Shown here one piece after another: positions 1 through 7,835 of a stretch of 33,601 nucleotides of DNA. Position 1 is the stretch's first letter. Each line of letters starts with the position of its first letter. The notes under the pieces are model-generated. The model had not been told where the DNA came from, ran no database searches, and worked only from the letters and a program-made list of their open reading frames with translations. Origin of the DNA: Bacteroidota bacterium (GTDB taxonomy: Bacteria; Bacteroidota; Bacteroidia; Bacteroidales; GCA-2748055); assembly GCA_024244665.1 (NCBI GenBank), contig JAAEOI010000023.1, positions 1-33,601 on the forward strand, written 5' to 3'. Position numbers and translations under genes: made by a program.

Positions 1-960
1 CGCATCATCACCGATATGTTGTATGCAAATACGCTTAATTGCCATAGTATGTCATTTGCCCAGAAGTCATCGGTCCAATCCTGAGCTTTCAGCAAACTTT
101 CCAGATTTTTGAGTTTCACTTTAATCAGATAGTTCCAGGAATAGGATTACTCCGTGAGCCCTAAAGGGGTTCCAGTAAGTCAAATAAATTCCCTGAAAAG
201 AAACCACTGTCTGCCCTGAAGAACACTTTCCTGACATTCCCGGGAAGACTGGATTGTACCTCCTTTAAGAACTCAAAACACCATTGGCTGTATACGCTGA
301 TCCCGTCCTGAATCATGTGTGGTAAAGTAGCTTCATCTCGCTTACGAAAACCGGTAGCGGGTGATGGCTATTGGCTCCTTTCTTAGTAGTGTTAAATCCC
401 TTCTCGGCACCTTCCTGGTTGCCACAGACAGATTTAAGGGTGGAATCGGCATCAAGTGTGATTCTTTCCAGTCCGCTTTCACGCAACCACCCGGAGTTTT
501 TTGACAACAATAACATTTGTAGTTTGCGTGCACCGCTTTGTCCCAGGCTCTTCAACGTGGCCGATATGGCGTTCTCATTTATGGCCTTATCCAGCTTCAG
601 TAATGCTTTGACCAATCCGTCCCCGCTAAAGACAGAGATCCGGTTGATCCGGTTGATCCCGCTGATCGAAGCCAGGGTAATAGCCAGCAATACCTGGTTG
701 ACACCGAACTTGGTAGTGTTGTGCCACTCGGTAGGAAACAAGGTGCTGATGGATTTCACTATGTGCTGGCGGTTCATATATTTTTCCACGGTATTGAGAC
801 CGGAATACTTTGTGATGTTAGTGCCTGTAAATGTTGCGATGAACGAATGCAGAACCAAGCTTGCTTGAGTTCTGCTGAGAGAAGATGCAACATCAACTTG
901 TTGAAATGAGGACTTAACAACTTTAGATTGGTTCTTTAACTTCTTCTTCGTATTTTTCAT
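1..960 (-). pseudogene. Decayed IS1380-family transposase
   Basis: This is a remnant of a DDE transposase of the IS1380 type, truncated by the left window edge. The first 215 codons (960 down to 316) are open and contain the first catalytic Asp in the motif LDADST, followed by GNQEGAEKGFNTTKKGA. A stop codon at 313-315 then breaks the frame. The protein continues in another frame with FFRADSGFFSGNLFDLLE (second catalytic Asp in RADSGF), meets a second stop at 161-163, and resumes in a third stretch reading YSWNYLIKVKLKNLESLL through QLSVFAYNISVMMR to base 1. At least two frameshift or nonsense lesions are therefore present and the element should be immobile unless supplied in trans. Family assignment comes from recognisable motifs. 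The far end of the element is outside the window. Confidence 0.85.
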
Positions 961-1037
961 CTAGAAAGTGATGTTTTTTTGTTTATATTTTTAGTCTTAA
1001 TACCTTTAATATAAGCAAAATACATCACTTTTTCTAG
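961..1037. repeat. Inverted repeat upstream of the transposase remnant
   Basis: CTAGAAAGTGATG at 961-973 is matched by its near-perfect reverse complement CATCACTTTTTCTAG at 1023-1037, with an AT-rich 49-base spacer. It lies immediately upstream of the transposase start codon at 960, so it could be the promoter and outer end of the insertion element or a structure limiting transposase expression. The remaining 1038-1146 is AT-rich and shows no gene. Confidence 0.4.
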
Positions 1038-1146
1038 TTTCTATTTTACATTTTTAAGTACAAGATTATTGCCTGGGAAGCAATTCGAAACGTCTATAAG
1101 CATTAGCCCACAAAATTAATAATTACCCCGGTAAAAACTTCGTGTC

Positions 1147-2052
1147 ATGCGTAAAACGGTCCTTACAGTTCTCCTTTCATTTATGTCGATTGTTATTTTT
1201 TGCCAAGAATTTGCTCCAATTGGGGCAGAATGGTTTTATAATGAGCAATTTGCATTCTCTGGAGACATTGACTACATAAAATTCACATCGGAAAAAGACA
1301 CATTGATTCTAGGTCAGAACTGTAAGAAAATTATTAAACGACACAAGGTTGGTTGTTACAACAGACCTAGCATCGAATACTTATATTCCAGTAATGATAC
1401 AGTATACTTTCTGGATGAAGCGTTTGATAAATTTCAGATACTATATGTAATAAACTCTAAACCAACAGATTCGTGGAATATCCAAATATTCGATGAAGAG
1501 CATGAGATAGATACAATTACAATTACTGTTGATTCAATTTCAACCACTTCTATAAACAATCAGAGTCTAAGAAGATTATATGTAACCTACAACAAGATTG
1601 ACGAGTATATGCCTGAATCTTATCCATCAACTATCGTTGAGAAAATTGGGGATATACAATATATGTTTAATTGGTATCCTTGGTCGAATGTTGCATGTGA
1701 TGCAAATTACACAAGTGGGTTAAGGTGTTATCAAGATTCTGAACTTGGATTGTATTCCACAGGAATTGTAGATTCCTGCAACTATGTTTATAAATGGACA
1801 AATATTAAAGGCAATGAATTATACCTCAAAATTGATTTGTTTCCAAATCCAGCTAGAGACTTTGTTGAAGTTAGCATCGCCGGGGTTGCTGAATTTGCAT
1901 TTGAGCTATATGACATAAACGGTAGATTGCTTCTATCAACAAAATCCACCTATTCTCCAATTGATATTTCCCGGATAGGGAAAGGACTATTTTTTGTATT
2001 CATAAGAAGTGAGGGTCAGATAATTGGATGCCAAAAATTGATAAAAGAATAG
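1147..2052 (+). CDS. Secreted protein with T9SS type A sorting domain
   Basis: A 301-residue exported protein of unknown function. Residues 1-19 form a Sec signal peptide ending near IVIFCQ. The middle (about 20-224) is a Thr/Ile/Asp-rich beta-type domain that I do not recognise, with several cysteines (for example in QNCKK, VGCYN, VACDAN, LRCYQ). Residues 225-301 match the Por secretion C-terminal domain: the FPNPARDFVEV start, YDINGRLL core and KGLFFVFI strand are typical of type A sorting domains, which target proteins through the type IX secretion system to the cell surface or medium. The gene is clearly more AT-rich than those to the right (about 35% GC by eye), and lies between an insertion element remnant and an attC-like palindrome, so it may be acquired. 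The export route is well supported; the function is unknown. Confidence 0.85.
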   Translation: MRKTVLTVLLSFMSIVIFCQEFAPIGAEWFYNEQFAFSGDIDYIKFTSEKDTLILGQNCKKIIKRHKVGCYNRPSIEYLYSSNDTVYFLDEAFDKFQILYVINSKPTDSWNIQIFDEEHEIDTITITVDSISTTSINNQSLRRLYVTYNKIDEYMPESYPSTIVEKIGDIQYMFNWYPWSNVACDANYTSGLRCYQDSELGLYSTGIVDSCNYVYKWTNIKGNELYLKIDLFPNPARDFVEVSIAGVAEFAFELYDINGRLLLSTKSTYSPIDISRIGKGLFFVFIRSEGQIIGCQKLIKE

Positions 2053-2117
2053 TACCTGCTATCCTAATTATATTATTACTGTAATAGGTTGAATGAGTTT
2101 CAGGACGTGGAAGAAAT

Positions 2118-2161
2118 CACTAGAACCGACCGCAAGCGGCGGCTTAATTCCACCGTTCTAT
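2118..2161 (+). other. attC-like imperfect palindrome (integron recombination site relic)
   Basis: The bases CCG-A-CCGC-AA-GCGG-CGG at 2126-2142 form a 7-bp stem with one extrahelical A at 2129. They are followed by CTT, a nine-base spacer AATTCCACC (2146-2154) and GTTCTAT (2155-2161). From memory, the aadA1 attC site ends with the same plan: an extrahelical A in the left stem, CGGCTT, a nine-base spacer AATTCAGGC and GTTAGAT. The outer bases TAGAAC (2121-2126) and GTTCTA (2155-2160) are also complementary. The left half is short and the R'' box does not fit RYYYAAC, so the site may be degenerate. No T-tract follows, which argues against an ordinary terminator. Confidence 0.4.
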
Positions 2162-2219
2162 ACACCATAAAAACCATCAACTGAAAAACAGGGAGGTTTT
2201 ATAATTATAAGTTATAGCT

Positions 2220-5048
2220 ATGCAAAAAAACAGAACAAAAAAATTGAAAACACAATTATTAATCGCATCAATTTTGCTGGTCGCAACATCCTTTTTTGGT
2301 TGTAAAGAGTCTTCAGTTACCATAACCAATTTGACATGTGAATATCTGAAAAATCCCATAGGGATTGATGAAAAGAAACCTAGCTTGAGCTGGCAACTCG
2401 AATCGAACCAACGTGGTCAAAAACAAACAGCATACAAAATTATCGTAGCCAGTTCGGCCAGTAAGTTAGATGAAAACACAGGAGATCTTTGGGATACTCA
2501 AAAAGTTGTATCAGATCAATCTATTCATGTTGTGTTCAATGGAAAGGAACTTGAATCGGGAGCGCATTGTTTTTGGAAAGTACGAATATGGGATGCTGAC
2601 GGAAATCCAACATCGTGGAGTGCACCGTCTGAATGGTCGATGGGACTTCTAAAATCCGAAGACTGGACGGCAAACTGGGTAACTAATTCCGCACATGATA
2701 CTTCATCAAATCCTTGGTTGCGAAATAAATTCGAATTAAACGAAGATTGGACAGCTGATTCCGTACCCGCTACTATATCACACCCCTGGTTGCGAAAGAC
2801 ATTCGAACTAAAAGAAGATGTGGAACGAGCCGTAGTGCATGTGAACACCCCCTCCTATTACGAATTGCACATTAACGGTAAAAAAGTAACGCCTAATGTG
2901 CTTACACCGGGGATTTCTAAGATTGATAAACGTTATCTTATTAACACCTACGATGTTACCTCCTTACTAGAAAATGGAAACAACTGCATGGCAATTTGGA
3001 TGGGTCCTGGCTGGCATCAGACCAAGAATGGGAATCCATTCGACGGAACTGTTCTGCGGATGCAACTTGATATAGAAACAGCGTCTGGTTTAAGAACAAT
3101 TGGAACAGATTCTACCTGGCTTACTAAAGAGAGCTGCATCTCACAACTAGGCCATTGGGCATGGAACGACTTCGGAGGTGAACGTTTTGACGGCCGTGAG
3201 TTTGTTCAAGGGTGGGATTTGGCTAACCTGGATGAATCTGAGTGGTTAAATGCAATTGAGATTCCGGCTCCTAATGTAAAACATTCGTGGCAGGCTTGTG
3301 AAGGCGCCCAACTAAGTGAACCAATTAAACCAAAGAAAATATTCCAGCTGGACAACGGGAGGTGGGTTCTTGACTTTGGCAAGCCACTTACTGGCTGGAT
3401 GCGGTTACAGATGCACGATCTTAAAGCTGGTCAGGAAATAAGCATTGACTATGCCGATATTAATGATAACGACAGGGAGAGAAAACTCTCATTTGATGTT
3501 GGCCCTGATGGTTTCCAAACTTTTAACCAAAAGGATATTTATATCTCCTCAGGGAATGAAATAGATTCATTCCGGTCTAGATTTAATTACCATAGTTTTC
3601 GATTTGCTATAATCTCAGGTCTAACCAACCCACCTACCCAAGACGATGCAGAAGCCATGATGATTGAACCTAAACTAGAATCTGCAGGCTCATTTGAAAG
3701 CTCCAACGAACTGTTTAACAAGATTCATGAAGTAACCAGATATACGGTTCGTACACAGAGTCCATGCTTGGCTTTTGGTACTGGTGAAGCGCGTGAGAAA
3801 TCGGGTTACGGGGATGGTGGAGCTCACCTTTCGGGATATTTATACAATTTTAAATGCGATGCAAACCTTCGTAAATGGACTCGTGATTGGAGTGATGGGC
3901 AGCGCGAAGATGGATGGTTTGGCCATACTGCACCGGCTTTTGAAGACCATGGCGGTGGACCAGCTTGGGGTGGACAAGTAACAGAATTGGTTCGTAGAAT
4001 GCACCTCTACTATGGAGAAGAAAAAATTGTTGAAGAGATGTACGACAAACTTCGCAAGTATGTAGACTTCCTTGAAAGCAAAACACAAGAAGATATCCTT
4101 CGATCATACACACCTACTAAGCGCTCGGAGGATATGATGTTTATAGGCGACTGGGCTCGTCCGAGTGAAGAACTAGGTAGAGGTTTTAATTTGGACAGAA
4201 GTGATGAAAGGGAATTCTTCAACAATTGCTATCGTGTACTGTTGTGGAAACAACTTCAAGACTATGCCGGAAGTATTGGAAGAACAGATGATTACAAGTA
4301 TTGTAGCGAACGTTTGGCAACGCTTCGACCTCTAATTCATAAAACATTCTTCCTGGAAGATAAAGGCGAATATGTACACAGCAACCAGTCTAGCTTAGCG
4401 ATGACTCTTTATGCAGACATCCCGCCTTTGGAGCTGCGCCCAAAAATAATGTCGCAATTAGAGCATGAGATTGTGGTTACCAATAACGGGCATCTCAATA
4501 CTGGGCTATTGGGAACGTTTACACTACTTGATCTTTTAATCAAAGAGAGTCGAAATGATCTTGCTGCTTTGATCATGGGACAAACCACCTACCCTGGGTG
4601 GGGATTCCTGATTGAAGAAATGGGTTTGACCACATGGCCTGAGACTTGGAGTGGATGGGGATCCCATGTCATTCTTGTTACCGCAACACCGGGCTCATGG
4701 TTCTTCGAAGGCCTGGGTGGCATCCTGCCAGATATTAAGAATCCGGGATTCAAACATTTTGAACTGAAGCCTGGAATCGTTAAAAGTGTCGACTGGGTGA
4801 ATTGTAGTTACGAATCTCCATATGGCAAAATTGTTAGTAACTGGAAAACAGAAGATGGTAAATTAACATACTATGTTGAAATACCTGCCAACTCTACTGC
4901 AACGGTATACGTTCCTGGTAAAAATTGTACTGAAGGCGATTTGCATATAGAAAATGCATTAGGAGTTAGCTTTCTAAAAAATGAAGGGGAAGTTACTGTT
5001 TTTAGAGTAGAATCGGGAGTATATAATTTTGAGAGTTCCTTAGATTAA
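2220..5048 (+). CDS. GH78-type alpha-L-rhamnosidase, lipoprotein
   Basis: A 942-residue predicted inverting glycoside hydrolase that would release terminal alpha-L-rhamnose. The N-terminus has a lipoprotein signal with Cys28 (SFFGC). Residues 36-75 carry the family opening (LTCEYLKNPIGID...PSLSWQLES...RGQKQTAYKI) of the N-terminal beta-sandwich. A second beta-sandwich follows (PWLRKTFEL, YELHINGKKVTPNVLTPG, NTYDVTSLL, GPGWH). The alpha/alpha-barrel contains a variant of the acid loop, TGEAREKSGYGD at 521-532, with Glu526 in the position of the usual DCPxREK Glu. It also has TTWPETWSGWGSH with Glu808 as candidate base, then the GGILPDIKNPGFKHF C-terminal sandwich. Length is normal for the family. 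Residues 147-198 contain an unusual tandem duplication. The gene stands alone on the plus strand between two attC-like sites, away from the minus-strand PUL. Family confidence is high, exact substrate is not known. Confidence 0.9.
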   Translation: MQKNRTKKLKTQLLIASILLVATSFFGCKESSVTITNLTCEYLKNPIGIDEKKPSLSWQLESNQRGQKQTAYKIIVASSASKLDENTGDLWDTQKVVSDQSIHVVFNGKELESGAHCFWKVRIWDADGNPTSWSAPSEWSMGLLKSEDWTANWVTNSAHDTSSNPWLRNKFELNEDWTADSVPATISHPWLRKTFELKEDVERAVVHVNTPSYYELHINGKKVTPNVLTPGISKIDKRYLINTYDVTSLLENGNNCMAIWMGPGWHQTKNGNPFDGTVLRMQLDIETASGLRTIGTDSTWLTKESCISQLGHWAWNDFGGERFDGREFVQGWDLANLDESEWLNAIEIPAPNVKHSWQACEGAQLSEPIKPKKIFQLDNGRWVLDFGKPLTGWMRLQMHDLKAGQEISIDYADINDNDRERKLSFDVGPDGFQTFNQKDIYISSGNEIDSFRSRFNYHSFRFAIISGLTNPPTQDDAEAMMIEPKLESAGSFESSNELFNKIHEVTRYTVRTQSPCLAFGTGEAREKSGYGDGGAHLSGYLYNFKCDANLRKWTRDWSDGQREDGWFGHTAPAFEDHGGGPAWGGQVTELVRRMHLYYGEEKIVEEMYDKLRKYVDFLESKTQEDILRSYTPTKRSEDMMFIGDWARPSEELGRGFNLDRSDEREFFNNCYRVLLWKQLQDYAGSIGRTDDYKYCSERLATLRPLIHKTFFLEDKGEYVHSNQSSLAMTLYADIPPLELRPKIMSQLEHEIVVTNNGHLNTGLLGTFTLLDLLIKESRNDLAALIMGQTTYPGWGFLIEEMGLTTWPETWSGWGSHVILVTATPGSWFFEGLGGILPDIKNPGFKHFELKPGIVKSVDWVNCSYESPYGKIVSNWKTEDGKLTYYVEIPANSTATVYVPGKNCTEGDLHIENALGVSFLKNEGEVTVFRVESGVYNFESSLD
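2658..2813 (+). repeat. Tandem duplication inside the rhamnosidase gene
   Basis: Two adjacent in-frame copies encode 28 residues (147-174) and 24 residues (175-198). Both start with EDWTA and both contain NPWLR or HPWLR followed by a KFELN or KTFELK ending. At DNA level the copies (2658-2741 and 2742-2813) share segments such as the ccttggttgcgaaa and cccctggttgcgaaag stretches, but have diverged. The repeat sits at the boundary between the first and second beta-sandwich domains, where family members normally have one such segment. Confidence 0.8.
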
Positions 5049-5085
5049 TTATTGAAGAAAATTGGGCAAGTGTATAAAAAACAGG

Positions 5086-5201
5086 CTATAACAAGGTGTG
5101 AAAATGCATTAAAAAGCATTTTGCACAGATCGTTAGTAAGTACAGAGAATGGAAGCACTGGCTTATAGCAATGTGCGCTTAGTATTTTGGACTGTTATAA
5201 C
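5086..5201 (+). other. Second imperfect palindrome, weaker attC-like candidate
   Basis: The 227-base gap after the rhamnosidase holds TGTGAAAATGC (5097-5107) and GCATTTTGCACA (5116-5127), a strong stem interrupted by one unpaired C. It is flanked by CTATAAC (5086-5092) and, alternatively, GTTAGTA (5132-5138) or GTTATAA (5194-5200). A stem with an unpaired base bounded by AAC and GTT boxes is the plan of an integron attC site, but the boxes fit the consensus poorly. It could instead be a transcript-stabilising hairpin at the end of the rhamnosidase mRNA. There is no T-tract directly after the stem. Confidence 0.25.
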
Positions 5202-5275
5202 TTTTTCTAAAAAGCCAATGGTTATATGAGATTGTGCCCAGAATGAAGTAATTTTAGACTCTTCCAGCGAAAATC

Positions 5276-5854
5276 ATGACCTTTGCAACGCCGAAAGATC
5301 TCAGCCGGTGGCTCAAGGTGAATCACACCACCGAAAGTGAGCTGTGGGTGAAGATGTTCAAGAAAAAGAGTGGCATTCCGAGCGTGACTTGGGACGATGT
5401 CGTGATTGAGGCACTGTGCTGGGGCTGGATCGATGGTGTCAAGAAGTCAATCAATGACCAAGCCTATTACCAGCGAATTACTCCCAGGAAAAAGCGGAGC
5501 AACTGGTCAAAAAGAAACAGAGAGCATGCGGAACGCTTGATAAGCGAGGGCAGGATGACCGAGTTTGGGCTCGTGCATATTCGTGCCGCCAAAGCAGATG
5601 GCCGGTGGGAGAACGCCTATGTGGCAAGCGAAATGAAAGTTCCAACGGATTTCCTAGCAGCACTGGAGAGCAAGCCAAAGGCGAAACAGTTTTTTGAAAC
5701 GCTCAACAAATCGAGTCGTTATGCCATTACGTACGGATTGACAAGTGCGAAGAAACCCGAAACCCGACTGCAGCGATTTGCAAATTATATGGACATGCTT
5801 GTCCGCGAAGAAAAGCCAGGCTTTGATTACAATAAGACGAAAAAAGTATATTAA
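5276..5854 (+). CDS. YdeI/OmpD-associated (OmdA) family protein
   Basis: A 192-residue cytoplasmic protein of the YdeI/OmdA family, sometimes called bacteriocin-protection family; its biochemical role is not established. The start TFATPKDLSRWL, the ELWVKMFKKKSG strand, the highly conserved VVIEALCWGWIDGVKKS segment (about residues 42-58), YYQRITPRKKRSNWSKRN (about 63-80) and the C-terminal FFETLNKSSRYAITYGLTSAKKPETRLQR (about 141-169, the OmdA helical domain) are all recognisable. The ATG at 5276 is supported by an in-frame stop at 5255-5257 just upstream and by alignment of the family N-terminus. Coding GC (about 50% by eye) is higher than in the neighbours to the left, consistent with separate acquisition. 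Such proteins are common on mobile and cassette-borne islands. Confidence 0.9.
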   Translation: MTFATPKDLSRWLKVNHTTESELWVKMFKKKSGIPSVTWDDVVIEALCWGWIDGVKKSINDQAYYQRITPRKKRSNWSKRNREHAERLISEGRMTEFGLVHIRAAKADGRWENAYVASEMKVPTDFLAALESKPKAKQFFETLNKSSRYAITYGLTSAKKPETRLQRFANYMDMLVREEKPGFDYNKTKKVY

Positions 5855-5876
5855 TGCACTATATGAAGGAAATACG

Positions 5877-5975
5877 ATGACCAGATACGCCCTTATCAAT
5901 GCCCGTTTAGGATACTCTGCCAATCGGAGTTTACGACGGATGTGCGTTGCAATCCTTGCTGCGTTCAGCAAATGA
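5877..5975 (+). CDS. Possible small ORF (32 aa) coupled to the next gene
   Basis: An ATG at 5877 is preceded by a purine-rich GAAGGAAA at 5865-5872, a better ribosome-binding sequence than most in this window. It opens 32 codons beginning MTRYALINARLGYSANRSL. Its TGA (5973-5975) overlaps an ATG at 5972 in the ATGA arrangement typical of translational coupling. No similarity is recognised. It may be a leader peptide, the remains of an older gene, or chance. Confidence 0.25.
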   Translation: MTRYALINARLGYSANRSLRRMCVAILAAFSK

Positions 5976-7051
5976 GAATAATGATGAAGAGAATATTCCT
6001 ATGTGCAGGGGCCTTGAGCCTTTGTGTGATGAGTGTTATTGCAGACGACGGACCTCATGAGGCCACCTCGACACCCTGCGTTGCCAGCAGCGAGAATCCG
6101 AGTGGTCCTGTGAATTTGGGTCTGGAAGTGACGACGTATGCCCCGGGTAGTGATCCTATACGGTTCAGTTTTTCCACCCATCTGGCGTTCGGGCCGGGTA
6201 ATCAGGAGATTGTTACCGACCTGAAAAACAACCGATTCGTGTACCGTAATAGCCCCGGAGATCCGTTTCAGATTTCGCCGGTGTCACTGAGCGGTCCGCA
6301 TTCTGTTGTCTACAACCCGGCAGACCGGTTATACTACGCCAATGACACGGAAAATCATCGCATCATCGCCTTTGCTGATCTCTCCAGCGGAACCATCACG
6401 GCCCAGACTAACAACATTGCTGGCATTCCGCTGAAACGACCGCACGATATCTTGCTCGATCCTACCACAGGTTGGATCTATGCGATCAATCCCTCCTCTG
6501 GACACGTCTTTCGCTTCACCTCGATCGGCGAGAATGAGAGTGCGATATCGGTGCCCGTTCAGGGGTACGCACGGGCACTGACCTTTGCTAATGGTAAACT
6601 CTATGCGATCGGATCGGAAAAAGGCCGGATCGTGGAAATCGTGGATTGGGACACTCCAACCTTCAACATCTATGATAGTTTCGATCCAACGGGTCATCAT
6701 GGGCCCGCAGGGTCCTGGACAGAGACCGGGCTGGTGCTCAACGATGCCGAATTCTTTGACGGCTTCTGGTATGCGACCAGCTTTTTTACGAAGCAGTATG
6801 CCCGCGGAACCGATCCGGATGAGAATAAATTCATTCGATTCAAGAAGCTGGGGGACCTTGTTACAGGAAACTGGACTGATCTCAGTAGTTTGGTTCCCAG
6901 AGGGATGACCCCATATTACCTTACAGTAAAAGGGGATAAACTCTACCTGGCGATCTTCAACACAGAATTACCTGGAAGCGGAGACTCTATCCTTCAGTTC
7001 ACCCCATTGAAGACTCCATCTTCTCCAGTGAAAAACAAGCAGCCGATATGA
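5972..7051 (+). CDS. Secreted beta-propeller-like protein (NHL/SMP-30-like)
   Basis: About 359 residues from the ATG at 5972. The open frame extends upstream to 5942, but the preceding residues (MRCNPCCVQQ) do not look like a signal peptide start, whereas MRIMMKRIFLCAGALSLCVMSVIADDG does. The mature part shows repeated propeller-type strands: HLAFGPGNQEIVTDLKNNRF, GPHSVVYNPADRLYYANDTENHRI, RPHDILLDPTTGWIYAINPSSGHVFRF, YARALTFANGKLYAIGSEKGRIVEI. This pattern resembles NHL or gluconolactonase-like propellers. No catalytic residues can be assigned, so it may bind rather than catalyse. GC is about 53-58% in samples, clearly above the downstream gene, which it overlaps by four bases (ATGA). Confidence 0.65.
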   Translation: MRIMMKRIFLCAGALSLCVMSVIADDGPHEATSTPCVASSENPSGPVNLGLEVTTYAPGSDPIRFSFSTHLAFGPGNQEIVTDLKNNRFVYRNSPGDPFQISPVSLSGPHSVVYNPADRLYYANDTENHRIIAFADLSSGTITAQTNNIAGIPLKRPHDILLDPTTGWIYAINPSSGHVFRFTSIGENESAISVPVQGYARALTFANGKLYAIGSEKGRIVEIVDWDTPTFNIYDSFDPTGHHGPAGSWTETGLVLNDAEFFDGFWYATSFFTKQYARGTDPDENKFIRFKKLGDLVTGNWTDLSSLVPRGMTPYYLTVKGDKLYLAIFNTELPGSGDSILQFTPLKTPSSPVKNKQPI

Positions 7052-7812
7052 CTTACATTAATATAACAGAAGAAAACATTGATTCCGAGCATATATGCTG
7101 TGCCTTCTCCGATAAAAAGTGCACGGAAAGCTATGCATTAAAAAAGCAATGGCTGATGAAGGAATTTGAAAATGGGTTCACTTTTCGAAGAATAAATGAA
7201 CGTGCTAAAGTTTTCATAGAATATGGTCCCGGTGAGAATGCATGGGTTCCGGTAAAGGCTCCCAACTACATGATGATATACTGCTTTTGGGTTTCTGGCA
7301 AATATAAAGGTAATGGACACGGTAAGGCATTGTTAAAAGGGCTGGCCGAAACAGCCAGGCGCCAGGGCAAAGATGGCCTAGTTTCAATAGTTGGAACGAA
7401 GAAGTTTCACTTCATGAGCGACACCAAATGGTTGTTGGGACAGGGATTTGAGATCGTTGAAAGGACTGCATCAGGTTTTAGTCTTATATCTGTTGATTTT
7501 AGCAAAACAGTCAAGCGACCTTGTTTTAATAACTCCGTCAAGAGTGGGGAGTGCCCAGACAAAAAAGGTCTTGTCGCGTACTTCTCAAACCGATGTCCTT
7601 ATTCGGAATACCATGTCAGAGAATCTTTGGTTGAGACAGCCAATAAAAGGAATATTCCACTCAAGGTGATTAAACTTGAAACTATGGAAGAAGCCCAGTC
7701 TGCTCCGACTCCGGCAACAATCTTCAGCCTTTTCCTGGATGGTAAATTCGTAACTACGGATATAAGCGTATGTATGGATAGTCGATTTGATAAAATCATT
7801 GGAAAGCACTGA
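7048..7812 (+). CDS. yoaP: GNAT N-acetyltransferase with C-terminal YoaP domain
   Basis: A 254-residue protein matching the Bacillus YoaP architecture. Residues 1-150 form a GNAT acetyltransferase fold: YINITEENIDSEHICCAFSD opening, WVPVKAPNYMMIYCFWVSG strand, and the acetyl-CoA loop GKYKGNGHGKALLKGL at about 84-99. Residues 155-254 are the YoaP domain, a thioredoxin-like module with FSNRCPYSEYHVRE (Cys183), PLKVIKLETMEEAQSAPTPATIFSLFLDGKF and the final KFDKII-type ending. The acceptor substrate is unknown. The start ATG overlaps the stop of the propeller gene by four bases, although the two genes differ strongly in GC (about 40% here). It ends 23 bases from the convergent sulfatase, with no obvious terminator between them. 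Confidence 0.9.
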   Translation: MTYINITEENIDSEHICCAFSDKKCTESYALKKQWLMKEFENGFTFRRINERAKVFIEYGPGENAWVPVKAPNYMMIYCFWVSGKYKGNGHGKALLKGLAETARRQGKDGLVSIVGTKKFHFMSDTKWLLGQGFEIVERTASGFSLISVDFSKTVKRPCFNNSVKSGECPDKKGLVAYFSNRCPYSEYHVRESLVETANKRNIPLKVIKLETMEEAQSAPTPATIFSLFLDGKFVTTDISVCMDSRFDKIIGKH

Positions 7813-7835
7813 GCAGGTGTTGTTAATCAGTTCTA

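Noticed and set aside
371..868. Plus-strand open frame of 165 codons across the transposase remnant
   Set aside because: It is antisense to a recognisable transposase and its translation has no plausible domain or signal.
5194..5201. GTTATAAC palindrome followed by TTTTT as a terminator
   Set aside because: An eight-base palindrome leaves no usable loop, so it cannot form a stable hairpin.
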